16,787 bases of DNA from an uncultured Salinimicrobium sp. (GCA_946887025.1 CAMPJY010000041.1:1-16787), one strand, 5' to 3'; numbered from the stretch's first letter, positions 1 through 7,004 are shown. The notes: a model not told the origin generated them from the sequence alone. Program-made: numbers and translations.

Positions 1-215
1 CTAAAGCCCTGAATAACCAGGATCTAAAGTCCGGGGCTTAAAAGCCCCGGCAATTTAAACCATAAGATAAATTCTGCATGGCCTCCAGCTTCAGCTGGAG
101 GACCAGCAATCCATTTCCTGATCGGGGCTTTAGCCCAATTGCAATCTGCTGAAAATTGGGCTAAAGCCCTGAATAACCAGGATCTAAAGTCCGGGGCTTA
201 AAAGCCCCGGCAATT
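1..215. repeat. Composite hairpin repeat block with a 55-bp direct repeat
   Basis: Bases 1-55 recur exactly at 161-215. Each copy holds a 9-bp inverted repeat with a 2-nt loop, ccggggctt-aa-aagccccgg (31-50 and 191-210). Between the copies lies another 9-bp hairpin with a 2-nt loop, cctccagct-tc-agctggagg (82-101). A 16-bp inverted repeat has arms at 125-140 and 154-169, and each arm contains its own mini hairpin gggct-NN-agccc. The block sits just downstream of serS and continues off the left edge. The layout recalls REP/BIME-type intergenic elements, but no transposase is present here and family membership is inferred. Confidence 0.85.
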
Positions 216-252
216 GAGAATTCCTCCCCACTCTGTTGCAGCGGATGCAGCC

Positions 253-1524
253 CTAGTCAATAAGATCAAATCCTGTATAAGGCACCAAAACTTCCGGGAT
301 CCTGATGCCCTCGGGGGTCTGGTAATTCTCAAGGATTCCCGCCAGTACCCTTGGCAGGGCCAGGGCGCTTCCATTGAGCGTGTGCACCAGTTGTTTTGAC
401 CCATCCGCACTCTTGTATCGCAGCTTCAGCCTGTTGGCCTGGAAGGTTTCAAAATTGGATACCGAACTGATCTCCAGCCAGCGGTCCTGGGCGGTGGAAA
501 AGACTTCAAAATCGTAGGTCATGGCAGAAGTGAATCCAAGATCCCCGCCACAAAGCCTTAATATCCTGTAAGGCAGCTTCAGATCCCGCAGGATCTCCTT
601 TACCTGTTCCACCATCCCATCCAGGGCGGCATAGGAATCTTCAGGCTTTTCTATGCGTACCAGCTCCACCTTGTCAAACTGGTGCAGACGGTTAAGTCCG
701 CGTACATGGGCCCCGTAGGATCCCGCCTCCCTTCTGAAACAGGGCGTATAGCCCGTACAGGCTATGGGCAATTGGCCTTCTGAAAGCAGCTCGTCCCGGA
801 ACATATTGGTAATTGGCACCTCGGCGGTGGGGATCAGGTACAGATCATCTTCTGTCACGTGATACATCTGCCCCTCCTTGTCGGGCAGCTGTCCGGTCCC
901 GTAGCCCGAAGCCTCGTTCACCATCAGCGGCATCTGGTATTCGGTATAGCCCGCATTCATATTCTTGTCGAGGAAGTAAGAGATCAACGCCCGTTGCAGC
1001 CTTGCCCCTTTTCCTTTGTATACAGGGAATCCTGCCCCGGTGATCTTGTTCCCCAGCTCAAAATCGATGATATCGTACTTCTTGGCCAGCTCCCAGTGCG
1101 GCAAAGCCCCTTCAGGGAGGGCAGGAATCTCCCCTTCCTTAAACACCTCCAGGTTGTCTTCTTCTGAAGTCCCTGCGGGCACCAGCGCGTTAGGCACATT
1201 GGGAATATTGTACAGCTGCTTCTGTAAAGCCTCGGTGGTTTCATTCAGCTTTTCAGAAAGCGTCTTTGACTTCTCCTTCAGGCCTGCCGTCTTTTCCTTC
1301 AGGATCGTGGCTTTCTGCTGCTCCCCGTTCTTGAACATGATCCCTATCTCCTTGGAAAGTTTATTGGATTCCGCAAGGGTCTCGTCCAGCTGCGTCTGAG
1401 TGGCACGACGTACCTCATCCAGTTCGAGGACAGTTGAAAAAATAGCTGCTGCGTCGAAATTCCTCTTATTCAAGGATTCGATGTAGGCTTCCTTATGGGC
1501 TCTGATATTGGCGACCTGTAACAT
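253..1524 (-). CDS. serS: Seryl-tRNA synthetase
   Basis: Cytoplasmic class II aminoacyl-tRNA synthetase that charges tRNA-Ser (and tRNA-Sec where present) with serine using ATP. The 423-aa length is normal for the bacterial enzyme. Residues about 30-105 form the charged helical arm that in this family is a coiled coil contacting the tRNA variable arm. The catalytic core follows: TAEV at 233-236, motif 2 with FRREAGSYG at 263-271 and RLHQFDKVE at 279-287, and motif 3 with HTLNGSALALPR at 381-392 followed by the IPEVL tail at 409-413. The ATG lies 69 bases after the HTTM gene stop, and a perfect -7 box (TACTTTTG) lies between them, so it probably has its own promoter besides possible read-through from ribF-HTTM. 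Function is secure from the motifs. Confidence 0.98.
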   Translation of the reverse strand: MLQVANIRAHKEAYIESLNKRNFDAAAIFSTVLELDEVRRATQTQLDETLAESNKLSKEIGIMFKNGEQQKATILKEKTAGLKEKSKTLSEKLNETTEALQKQLYNIPNVPNALVPAGTSEEDNLEVFKEGEIPALPEGALPHWELAKKYDIIDFELGNKITGAGFPVYKGKGARLQRALISYFLDKNMNAGYTEYQMPLMVNEASGYGTGQLPDKEGQMYHVTEDDLYLIPTAEVPITNMFRDELLSEGQLPIACTGYTPCFRREAGSYGAHVRGLNRLHQFDKVELVRIEKPEDSYAALDGMVEQVKEILRDLKLPYRILRLCGGDLGFTSAMTYDFEVFSTAQDRWLEISSVSNFETFQANRLKLRYKSADGSKQLVHTLNGSALALPRVLAGILENYQTPEGIRIPEVLVPYTGFDLID

Positions 1525-1543
1525 AGTAATGAAATTGTAAATC

Positions 1544-1563
1544 CGCTGAATGATTTTTCAGCG
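1544..1563 (-). promoter_or_regulatory. Small hairpin in the serS leader
   Basis: Seven-base inverted repeat cgctgaa / ttcagcg (arms 1544-1550 and 1557-1563, 6-nt loop) between the predicted promoter box and the serS ATG. It would form in the 5' leader of the transcript. It has no following T-run, so it is not a standard terminator. A regulatory role is speculative. Confidence 0.35.
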
Positions 1564-1569
1564 CAAAGG

Positions 1570-1577
1570 CAAAAGTA
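1570..1577 (-). promoter_or_regulatory. Predicted -7 promoter box of serS
   Basis: On the minus strand this reads TACTTTTG, a full match to the Bacteroidota -7 consensus TAnnTTTG, 46 bases upstream of the serS ATG. No clear -33 TTTG lies 17-20 bases further upstream, so support rests on one box. Confidence 0.5.
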
Positions 1578-1607
1578 ACAAAAGCCCCGGAAACTATCTG
1601 CCCGGGG
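1578..1607 (-). terminator. Possible weak terminator of the HTTM gene
   Basis: On the minus strand a GC-only 6-bp stem (ccccgg / ccgggg, plus-strand arms 1585-1590 and 1602-1607, 11-nt loop containing the HTTM stop codon) is followed by a T-rich stretch, cttttgtt. The stem is short and the T-run is broken, so termination may be partial. It abuts the serS promoter box. Confidence 0.35.
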
Positions 1608-2913
1608 AAGAGGGTAAAATCCACTCCGAATGGGAAAAATGCTGCCATTCTTCCGCAGCGAGATCCACCTTAGGATCTATGAAGCGTTTTAAGGGCCTCC
1701 CGTTGATGCTCACCTGACAATCGACGTACACCTCCACTTCCCTGCCTTTCTCAGCGTAGATCGCCTCCAGGCGCTGTGCAAACTGCCAGATCATATCGGG
1801 TTTGGAGGAAACCGACTGGATCTGTTTTGGGGTCAGGTATTTTTCCTTCGCCACATAAGTGGTATCCCCTGTAGCCTTGTCGACCACCATAAAAGTAGCT
1901 TTCCCGTAGCGCGAGCGCAGCATCATCCGCCAACTCAGCCGATGCCCTTCCTCCGTCCACAGCACATCGTCCCTGAAGAACCAGTGCCGCAGGGGCAGGG
2001 CGAGCTGGACCACAAACCACAGACTCAGGAACAGCAGCAGGGGTTTTTTATAATTCGGGACCAGCACCTCATTTCCATCGTAATAGGGCTTCATCCACAG
2101 GAAATATTCATTGATGCGTCTGGCAGGGAAGAAGAACAGCACCAGCGCCAGGGCGAGGTAGGGAAAAATGCCTATCTGGAAAACTATGCTGTTGAACAGG
2201 TGAAAGAACAGCGCTGCAAAAAAGGCCGGGATGCGGGTCCTTCTCCAGTACAGCAGCGGAATGATAAGCAGATCGAACAGAAAGCCGGAATAGGAGATGA
2301 AATACGCCACCCAATCCTGCTGAAGGAAATCCCCTATCAGCCACAGGTCCTGCTTTCCCTTCAGAAGATAGGAAACGAAAAGCCCGTTCATCCAGTCGGG
2401 GTATATCTTGGCGATCGCAGCGTAGGTATATACGATCCACATCTGCAGTACCAGCAACAGCCAGCACCAGCGGGGCATGCTTATTTTCTTCAGGGAAGGT
2501 TTTCTCCGGGCGTCCCAGGAGAAGTGTCGGTGGGCAGGCAGGATGATCATCAGGAAACACAGCAGCATCAACAGGTAATAATGGTTGTTGTAGGAGGATT
2601 TCTGCATCAGGTAGACCGAGCTCCACATCAGCGCATAAACGATGATACTGAGCCTGTATCTGAAGCCTGCGAGCACGAAAAGCCCGAAGACGCCCATGAT
2701 GGCAAAATACCACAGCATCCCGTTGCCCGGGAGGGGCTGCAGAAACTCAAAGCCGATGAAATTAAAGGTGAATTGTGGCTCGATGAAGGTCCGCCTCACC
2801 CAGCCGGTGAAAATGGCTCCAAAGGCCTCTATGGCCAGCAGGGCTCCGAAAAGGATCCTGAAAAGGATTAGGGCAGAGTTGTCAATCCGGGTAAACAGCC
2901 ATTTATTCAGCAT
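1594..2913 (-). CDS. HTTM-domain membrane protein, vitamin K-dependent gamma-carboxylase-like
   Basis: A 439-aa polytopic inner-membrane protein with about seven or eight hydrophobic segments in residues 10-305 and a soluble C-terminal part. It shows signatures of the HTTM / vitamin K-dependent gamma-glutamyl carboxylase (GGCX) family. SYNNHYYL at 107-114 matches the GGCX WNNHSYL region. YAAIAKIYPDW at 164-174 holds K169 at the place of the GGCX catalytic lysine (human K218). FHLFNSIVFQIGIFP lies at 237-251, and WTEEGHRLSWRMM at 319-331. In animals the enzyme carboxylates glutamate using reduced vitamin K, CO2 and O2; bacterial substrates are largely unknown. The ATG lies inside the end of ribF (11-base overlap), so translation is probably coupled. 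Family assignment is strong from motifs; carboxylase activity is inferred. Confidence 0.85.
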   Translation of the reverse strand: MLNKWLFTRIDNSALILFRILFGALLAIEAFGAIFTGWVRRTFIEPQFTFNFIGFEFLQPLPGNGMLWYFAIMGVFGLFVLAGFRYRLSIIVYALMWSSVYLMQKSSYNNHYYLLMLLCFLMIILPAHRHFSWDARRKPSLKKISMPRWCWLLLVLQMWIVYTYAAIAKIYPDWMNGLFVSYLLKGKQDLWLIGDFLQQDWVAYFISYSGFLFDLLIIPLLYWRRTRIPAFFAALFFHLFNSIVFQIGIFPYLALALVLFFFPARRINEYFLWMKPYYDGNEVLVPNYKKPLLLFLSLWFVVQLALPLRHWFFRDDVLWTEEGHRLSWRMMLRSRYGKATFMVVDKATGDTTYVAKEKYLTPKQIQSVSSKPDMIWQFAQRLEAIYAEKGREVEVYVDCQVSINGRPLKRFIDPKVDLAAEEWQHFSHSEWILPSSPGR

Positions 2914-3841
2914 AATTGTCTTTGATGTACTGCATCGAAAACGCCCGATCCTGTTTCAGGGCGATCTTCAGAGCTTCAATCGAATCAAATTTCTTCTCAT
3001 CGCGGATCCTTGTCAGCAGCTCGATCTTCAGGGTCTTGCCGTACAGGTCGCCGTCAAAGTCAAAGAAGAAGCTCTCTATGGTTTTTTCAGTTCCGCCCAC
3101 CGTGGGATTGGTCCCTATGCTCATCATCCCGAAATGATTCCTGCCGTCGATCTCAGAGCGCACCACATACACCCCGTTTTTGGGGATCAGCTTATAAGTC
3201 TCGGGCACCTTCAGATTGGCGGTGGGAAAATCAAAGGTCTTCCCCAGCCCTTTTCCCCGTACGATCTCTCCCTTTAACGCAAAGGGATAACTCAGGTAGC
3301 GGTTGGCCTTTTCCACCCTCCCCTCCAGCAGGGCATTGCGGATCTTGGTGGAACTCACCGTCACCGCCTCGATCTCCTGCTTCGAGATCTCCTCCACCTC
3401 AAAGCCGTAGGTTTCCCCGAATTCCCGCAGGTCATTGATATCAGCCGTGCGATTTCTTCCAAAGCGATGATCATAGCCTATGATGATCTTCTTGGCCCTG
3501 AGTTTATGCACCAGGATATCGCGCACGAACTCCTGGGCCGAAAGCCGGGAGAACTGCTGCGTGAACGGATGCACGATCAGGTGGTCCACCCCCGAGGCCT
3601 GCAGGATCTCCTTGCGCTCCTCGATGGTGTTTATCAGTTTGATATCCGAATCCTTCTGCAGCACCATCCGGGGATGTGGAAAAAAAGTGAGGATGGCGGA
3701 CTCGAGATTGTTGGCCCTGGCAGCTTTCACAAGCCGCTCAATTATTTTCTGATGGCCAATATGTACGCCGTCAAAGGTCCCGATGGTCACTACCGTATGC
3801 TGCCCGCTCTGAAAATCATGAGCTCCTTTATGTTCTTTCAA
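2903..3841 (-). CDS. ribF: Bifunctional riboflavin kinase / FAD synthetase
   Basis: Makes FMN from riboflavin, then FAD from FMN, using ATP, in the cytoplasm. The 312-aa length is typical. The N-terminal FMN adenylyltransferase domain has TIGTFDGVHIGHQ at 19-31, GYDHRFGRNR at 122-131 and VSSTKIRNAL at 162-171. The C-terminal riboflavin kinase domain has GKGLGKTFDFPTANL at 196-210, SIGTNPTV at 241-248 and IESFFFDFDGDLYG at 255-268. The start is a TTG: an in-frame stop lies five codons upstream, no ATG or GTG falls between it and the core, and the short leader before TIGTFDG has the usual length. A good promoter lies 22 bases upstream. Its stop codon sits inside the start of the HTTM gene. Confidence 0.97.
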   Translation of the reverse strand: MKEHKGAHDFQSGQHTVVTIGTFDGVHIGHQKIIERLVKAARANNLESAILTFFPHPRMVLQKDSDIKLINTIEERKEILQASGVDHLIVHPFTQQFSRLSAQEFVRDILVHKLRAKKIIIGYDHRFGRNRTADINDLREFGETYGFEVEEISKQEIEAVTVSSTKIRNALLEGRVEKANRYLSYPFALKGEIVRGKGLGKTFDFPTANLKVPETYKLIPKNGVYVVRSEIDGRNHFGMMSIGTNPTVGGTEKTIESFFFDFDGDLYGKTLKIELLTRIRDEKKFDSIEALKIALKQDRAFSMQYIKDNYAE

Positions 3842-3862
3842 GACTGAAAAATGTTAGCGGTT

Positions 3863-3893
3863 AAAGGTATTTTATTCTTTCCAAAGGGCAAAG
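3863..3893 (-). promoter_or_regulatory. Predicted promoter of ribF
   Basis: On the minus strand: TTTG (3890-3893), a 19-base spacer, then TACCTTTA (3863-3870), matching TTTG-N19-TAnnTTTG at all but the last base. It lies in the 96-base gap between pth and ribF. Confidence 0.65.
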
Positions 3894-3937
3894 CGCCAAA
3901 ATATGCTCTTGGCAGCTCCAGATCCCTTCAGGAACCT

Positions 3938-4576
3938 TTATTTCCCGTTATAGGTATTCATCGTATTGTTAACGCCTGCCGTGCCAAAAGATTTTATCAG
4001 CTCCACCGAGCTCTTCAGGCGTTCAGGCATTCTGGCCTCCTCCTCGGCATCCCATTCCCCCAGCACATAATCTATCTGCTGTCCCTTCGAATATTCATTG
4101 CTGATGCCAAAGCGGAAACGGTTGTACTGGGTGGTGTTCAGCGTCGCCTGTATATCCTTGAGCCCGTTGTGCCCCCCGTCGCTGCCCTTGGTCTTCAGCC
4201 GGATGGTCCCGAAGGGCAGATTCAGGTCGTCGGTGATGACCAGCAGATTCTCCAGCGGCACTTTTTCCTTCTGCAGCCAGTAGTTCACCGCTTTTCCGCT
4301 CAGGTTCATATAAGTGGAAGGCTTCAGCAGGATAAAGCTCCTGCCCTTGTATTTATAAGTGGCCGTATCTCCCAGCTTATTGGGTTCAAAGCTCAGCGAC
4401 TCCTGCTCCGCAAGGAAATCGAGTACCCTGAAGCCGATGTTGTGACGGGTGTTGTGGTATTTCGGGCCGATGTTCCCAAGGCCTACGATCAGGAATTTTT
4501 TCATAGCATTGGTCTCTTCAGGGAGTTCCTCTTCTTTTTTCTTGGTACCCAATAATCTTCCGAAGAAAGAAAGCAT
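3938..4576 (-). CDS. pth: Peptidyl-tRNA hydrolase (aminoacyl-tRNA hydrolase)
   Basis: Cleaves the ester bond of peptidyl-tRNAs released from stalled ribosomes and so recycles tRNA. Counting from the conserved MKKFLIVGLGNIG (codon at 4502-4504) the core is 188 aa. It shows N11, catalytic H21 in NTRHNIGF, N67 in YMNLSG, D93 in TDDLNL, and GGHNGL at 110-115, matching E. coli H20, N68, D93 and N114. The frame stays open upstream to 4792, but those codons lie inside rplY and its terminator. Two starts are realistic: 4576 (212 aa, adding a 24-residue basic/acidic tail starting MLSFFGRLLG) or 4504 (188 aa, standard length). I give 4576 because it is the first ATG after the terminator hairpin; the 4504 start is nearly as likely. 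Confidence 0.93.
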   Translation of the reverse strand: MLSFFGRLLGTKKKEEELPEETNAMKKFLIVGLGNIGPKYHNTRHNIGFRVLDFLAEQESLSFEPNKLGDTATYKYKGRSFILLKPSTYMNLSGKAVNYWLQKEKVPLENLLVITDDLNLPFGTIRLKTKGSDGGHNGLKDIQATLNTTQYNRFRFGISNEYSKGQQIDYVLGEWDAEEEARMPERLKSSVELIKSFGTAGVNNTMNTYNGK

Positions 4577-4591
4577 ACGCGAGAGTTTTGG

Positions 4592-4628
4592 TAAAAATAA
4601 AAAAAGCATCCCGATTAAGGGATGCTTT
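4592..4628 (-). terminator. Rho-independent terminator of rplY
   Basis: Perfect 10-bp stem aaagcatccc / gggatgcttt (4603-4612 and 4619-4628) with a 6-nt loop. On the minus strand it is followed by a T-rich tail (complement of 4592-4602). It lies 22 bases after the rplY stop and separates rplY from pth. Confidence 0.88.
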
Positions 4629-4649
4629 GAGTTTGAAAACGCTTTCAGC

Positions 4650-5273
4650 TTATTCAGCTGCAGTTTCTTCAGCTGCTGCTTCTGGTGCTTCTGCTCCTTC
4701 CTCTTCGTCCTCGGTATCAGCGATAACGTTACGGGAAGTTCTGACCTGACACACCACGGTGTTGTCCGGGTGCATGATCTTGTAATCATCACTTTTTAAA
4801 GCAGTGACATAAAGTTTGTTACCTATTTTAAGGCTGGTGATATCGGCTTCGATAAAGTCGGGCAGGTTTCCTGGAAGACCTTTCACCCTCATACGGCGAA
4901 GGTTGAAACGCAATACCCCCCCATTTTTAACCCCACGGGCAACCCCTGTAGTGTGTACCGGGATTTCCATGCTGATCTCCTTGTCCTCGAAGATCTGGTA
5001 GAAATCGATGTGAAGGATGGCATCGGTCACTGGGTGGAACTGGATGTCCTGAAGCACCGCATTCACGGTTTCTCCGCCTTCCAATTTGATCTCCACTGTG
5101 TGCACGTCAGGAGTGTAAACCAGGTGTTTGAACGATAGTTCTTCTGCTGAAAAATGTAATGGCTGCTCTCCTCCGTATAATACGCAAGGAACCTGTCCAG
5201 CATTACGTAAGGCTTTAGTTGACTTCTTGCCTACGCTTTCTCTTTTAGATCCGTTGATCGTAATTGATTTCAT
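4650..5273 (-). CDS. rplY: Ribosomal protein bL25, long Ctc/TL5 form
   Basis: Binds 5S rRNA in the large subunit; the long form is also called general stress protein Ctc. The protein is 207 aa. The N-terminal L25 domain (about 1-92) begins [17 protein letters not shown] and has the [15 protein letters not shown] segment at 21-35. The C-terminal TL5/Ctc beta domain covers about 98-182, with [17 protein letters not shown] at 130-146. An acidic Ala/Glu tail (about 186-207) ends the protein, a common low-complexity addition in Bacteroidota. A perfect -7 box lies 19 bases upstream of the ATG and a strong terminator follows, so it is probably transcribed as a single gene. L25-Ctc next to pth is a widely conserved pairing. 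Confidence 0.97.
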   Translation of the reverse strand: MKSITINGSKRESVGKKSTKALRNAGQVPCVLYGGEQPLHFSAEELSFKHLVYTPDVHTVEIKLEGGETVNAVLQDIQFHPVTDAILHIDFYQIFEDKEISMEIPVHTTGVARGVKNGGVLRFNLRRMRVKGLPGNLPDFIEADITSLKIGNKLYVTALKSDDYKIMHPDNTVVCQVRTSRNVIADTEDEEEGAEAPEAAAEETAAE

Positions 5274-5292
5274 CTTGAAAAATTTTAGGCTG

Positions 5293-5300
5293 CAAAGGTA
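5293..5300 (-). promoter_or_regulatory. Predicted -7 promoter box of rplY
   Basis: On the minus strand TACCTTTG, a full match to TAnnTTTG, 19 bases before the rplY ATG. No -33 TTTG is obvious; an A-rich stretch lies upstream. The leader would be very short. Confidence 0.6.
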
Positions 5301-5664
5301 AGATATTTTTTTAGTTCTGAAGGGGTTGGGGGAAAATGTTTTGTGTGAGTGGTATGGGACGAAGAAAGCATCGAAAATTTTCCTGGCAGGTTTATATACA
5401 ACTCCGGGGAACTGTCAGGCCTAACTAAATATAAGATGACCAGGACCCGCCTCGGTAAAAAGAGCATAACGGGTACACCTCTAAAGCATACCAAGTGCAC
5501 AGAAAATGTGCATTAGGTGTGCACTTGGTGTGCACTAGGTGTGCACTAGATGTGCACTAAACCAAGACGAGTTCGGGTATTAGGTTCGACCAAACACCGG
5601 TGTTGTGAGAAAGTTAATAGTCTCAGAAACTGCTAAAAGCAACTTGAGACGAAACCTGAAATTT
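5301..5664. other. Gene-free gap between prs and rplY
   Basis: No convincing coding region was found on either strand: the only open frame is short, low quality and unlike any family I know. The gap holds the phased GTGCAC array (5495-5559), a perfect 12-bp palindrome aacaccggtgtt (5593-5604), and an inverted repeat gtctca / tgagac (5620-5625 and 5645-5650) enclosing a small tgct-aaa-agca hairpin. The prs terminator closes it. Positions 5301-5490 show nothing I recognise. Confidence 0.6.
5495..5559. repeat. Helically phased GTGCAC tandem array
   Basis: Four contiguous 11-bp units of the form g(g/a)tgtgcact(t/a) run 5516-5559, preceded by a diverged unit (5505-5515) and a lone gtgcac. The palindrome GTGCAC (once GTGCAT) starts at 5495, 5508, 5519, 5530, 5541 and 5552, so the spacing is 13 then 11, 11, 11, 11. 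The 11-base period is close to one helical turn. It could be a protein-binding array or a simple tandem expansion. Confidence 0.8.
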
Positions 5665-5694
5665 TAAATAAAAAAGCCCCAAATTTCGGGGCCT
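5665..5694 (-). terminator. Rho-independent terminator of prs
   Basis: On the minus strand gcccc - 7-nt loop - ggggc followed by ttttttattt (plus-strand arms 5676-5680 and 5688-5692, tail 5665-5675). It lies 25 bases after the prs stop codon. Confidence 0.85.
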
Positions 5695-5716
5695 TCCTGG
5701 TGAGAATTATACATTT

Positions 5717-6658
5717 CTACATTATAAACTTTGAACTGATGCTCCTGTTCTGGTGCACCCGTTTCATCACATCCGCAAAAAGATCGGCGCAGCTTACAAC
5801 GCGGATCTTTCGGCTTTCCTGCTTCAGGGGAATGGAGTCGGTCACGATGAGTTCCAGCAGTTTGGAGTTTTCTATTTTTTCATAGGCATCTCCTGAAAGC
5901 ACGGGATGGGTACAGATGGCGCGTACGCTCAGGGCGCCTCTTTCCATCATCACATCGGCGGCCTTGGTCAGGGTACCGGCGGTATCGACCATATCATCCA
6001 CCAGGACGACATTTTTCCCGGTCACATCCCCAATGAGTTCCATATAAGAGATCTGGTTGGCTTTGGCCCTCTGCTTATAGCAGATCACCACATCGCTGGA
6101 CAGGGCTTTTGAATAGGCATAGGCCCGTTTGGACCCCCCCATGTCAGGTGACGCGATAGTCAGGTTTTCAAGTTCGAGGGATTGGACATAAGGAAGGAAA
6201 ACAGTGGAGGCGAACAGATGGTCCACCGGTTTTTCAAAGAAGCCCTGGATCTGGTCGGCGTGCAGGTCCATGGTGATGATCCTGGTGGCCCCGGCGGTTT
6301 CGAGCATCTTGGCGATGAGCTTGGCAGCGATGGGGACCCTGGGTTTATCCTTGCGGTCCTGGCGTGCCCAGCCGTAATAAGGGATCACGGCGGTAATGTG
6401 TCGGGCGGAAGCCCTTTTGGCGGCGTCGAGCATCAGCAACATCTCCATCAGGTTATCGGAACCCGGATGGGTGGAGCCGATGATAAAGACGCGGGAGCCC
6501 CGAATGGATTCTTCAAAAGAAGGCTGGAATTCGCCGTCGCTGTAGTGACTGGTGATGACATTTCCAAGGTGGGTACCATAGGAATCAGCGATTTTTTCGG
6601 CAAGGGCCCGGCTTTGGGTACAGGAGAAGATCTTGGCTTCGGGTGTGATTTCAGGCAT
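5717..6658 (-). CDS. prs: Ribose-phosphate pyrophosphokinase (PRPP synthetase)
   Basis: Makes PRPP from ribose 5-phosphate and ATP, feeding purine, pyrimidine, NAD, histidine and tryptophan synthesis. The 313-aa length is typical of class I enzymes. Visible signatures are SDGEFQPSFEESIRGS at 40-55, YYGWARQDRK at 94-103 in the catalytic flexible-loop region, MDLHADQIQGFF at 130-141 with H133, and the PRPP-binding loop VVLVDDMVDTAGT at 217-229. The ATG is supported by a perfect -7 box 42 bases upstream, and a terminator follows the stop. Its terminator and the separate rplY promoter suggest it is not cotranscribed with rplY. Confidence 0.98.
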   Translation of the reverse strand: MPEITPEAKIFSCTQSRALAEKIADSYGTHLGNVITSHYSDGEFQPSFEESIRGSRVFIIGSTHPGSDNLMEMLLMLDAAKRASARHITAVIPYYGWARQDRKDKPRVPIAAKLIAKMLETAGATRIITMDLHADQIQGFFEKPVDHLFASTVFLPYVQSLELENLTIASPDMGGSKRAYAYSKALSSDVVICYKQRAKANQISYMELIGDVTGKNVVLVDDMVDTAGTLTKAADVMMERGALSVRAICTHPVLSGDAYEKIENSKLLELIVTDSIPLKQESRKIRVVSCADLFADVMKRVHQNRSISSKFIM

Positions 6659-6700
6659 GAAATTGTTAGTTTAGTTGTTGTTGTTTGTTGAAAGTCCTGC

Positions 6701-6708
6701 AAATTTAG
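6701..6708 (-). promoter_or_regulatory. Predicted -7 promoter box of prs
   Basis: On the minus strand TAAATTTG, a full match to TAnnTTTG, 42 bases upstream of the prs ATG. The expected -33 element is not evident. Confidence 0.6.
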
Positions 6709-6764
6709 AAATTATATTTTTTCCATAGGAGGGATATTTCATATTTAGATGCGGGTGTAGTTTC

Positions 6765-6909
6765 GCCACGAATTCACGAATCATATATATTTTATTCGTG
6801 GATTCGTGGCAAAAAAAAATAATCTCAAAAACACTCAGGAAAACTAAGGGGTTAAAATTCTCGCCACGAATTCACGAATGTTATATAAAGTTATTCGTGG
6901 ATTCGTGGC
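6765..6909. repeat. Two copies of a 17-bp-arm hairpin repeat
   Basis: Copy 1 has arms gccacgaattcacgaat (6765-6781) and attcgtggattcgtggc (6794-6810), with a 12-nt AT-rich loop. Copy 2 has the same two arms at 6863-6879 and 6893-6909, with a 13-nt loop. The arms pair with one mismatch that is identical in both copies, while loops and the 52-base spacer differ. The gap between prs and tRNA-Leu holds no gene; besides this repeat it contains only the prs and tRNA promoter boxes. Confidence 0.85.
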
Positions 6910-6960
6910 AATCAGATACAGCCCCCCAAACCCCTTCCTAAAATTCCAATCCAAAAGTAC

Positions 6961-6989
6961 TTGCAGAAGTCAAATTTTTACTATTTTTG
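6961..6989 (+). promoter_or_regulatory. Predicted promoter of tRNA-Leu
   Basis: TTG (6961-6963), an 18-base spacer, then TATTTTTG (6982-6989), a full match to TAnnTTTG, 15 bases before the first base of the mature tRNA. Confidence 0.65.
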
Positions 6990-7004
6990 CCATCCAATTC
7001 AAAA

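Noticed and set aside
1..215. CRISPR-like reading of the repeats
   Set aside because: Only two 55-bp copies 160 bp apart, hairpin-filled spacer, no regular short spacers and no cas genes. The heptamer and 11-bp arrays have no spacers at all.
1942..2871. A 309-codon open frame on the plus strand
   Set aside because: It is fully antisense to the HTTM membrane protein, is rich in Gln/His/Pro as expected of a shadow frame, and has no recognisable domain.
3851..4555. A 234-codon open frame on the plus strand
   Set aside because: Antisense to pth, whose catalytic residues are all present; a shadow frame.
4577..4792. Longer pth frame reaching into rplY
   Set aside because: These codons lie within rplY and its terminator; a transcript starting after the terminator could not contain them, and the encoded residues are unlike any Pth.
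5495..5559. Plasmid-type origin iterons
   Set aside because: The units are short, there is no rep gene or DnaA-box cluster nearby, and the surrounding genes are chromosomal housekeeping genes.
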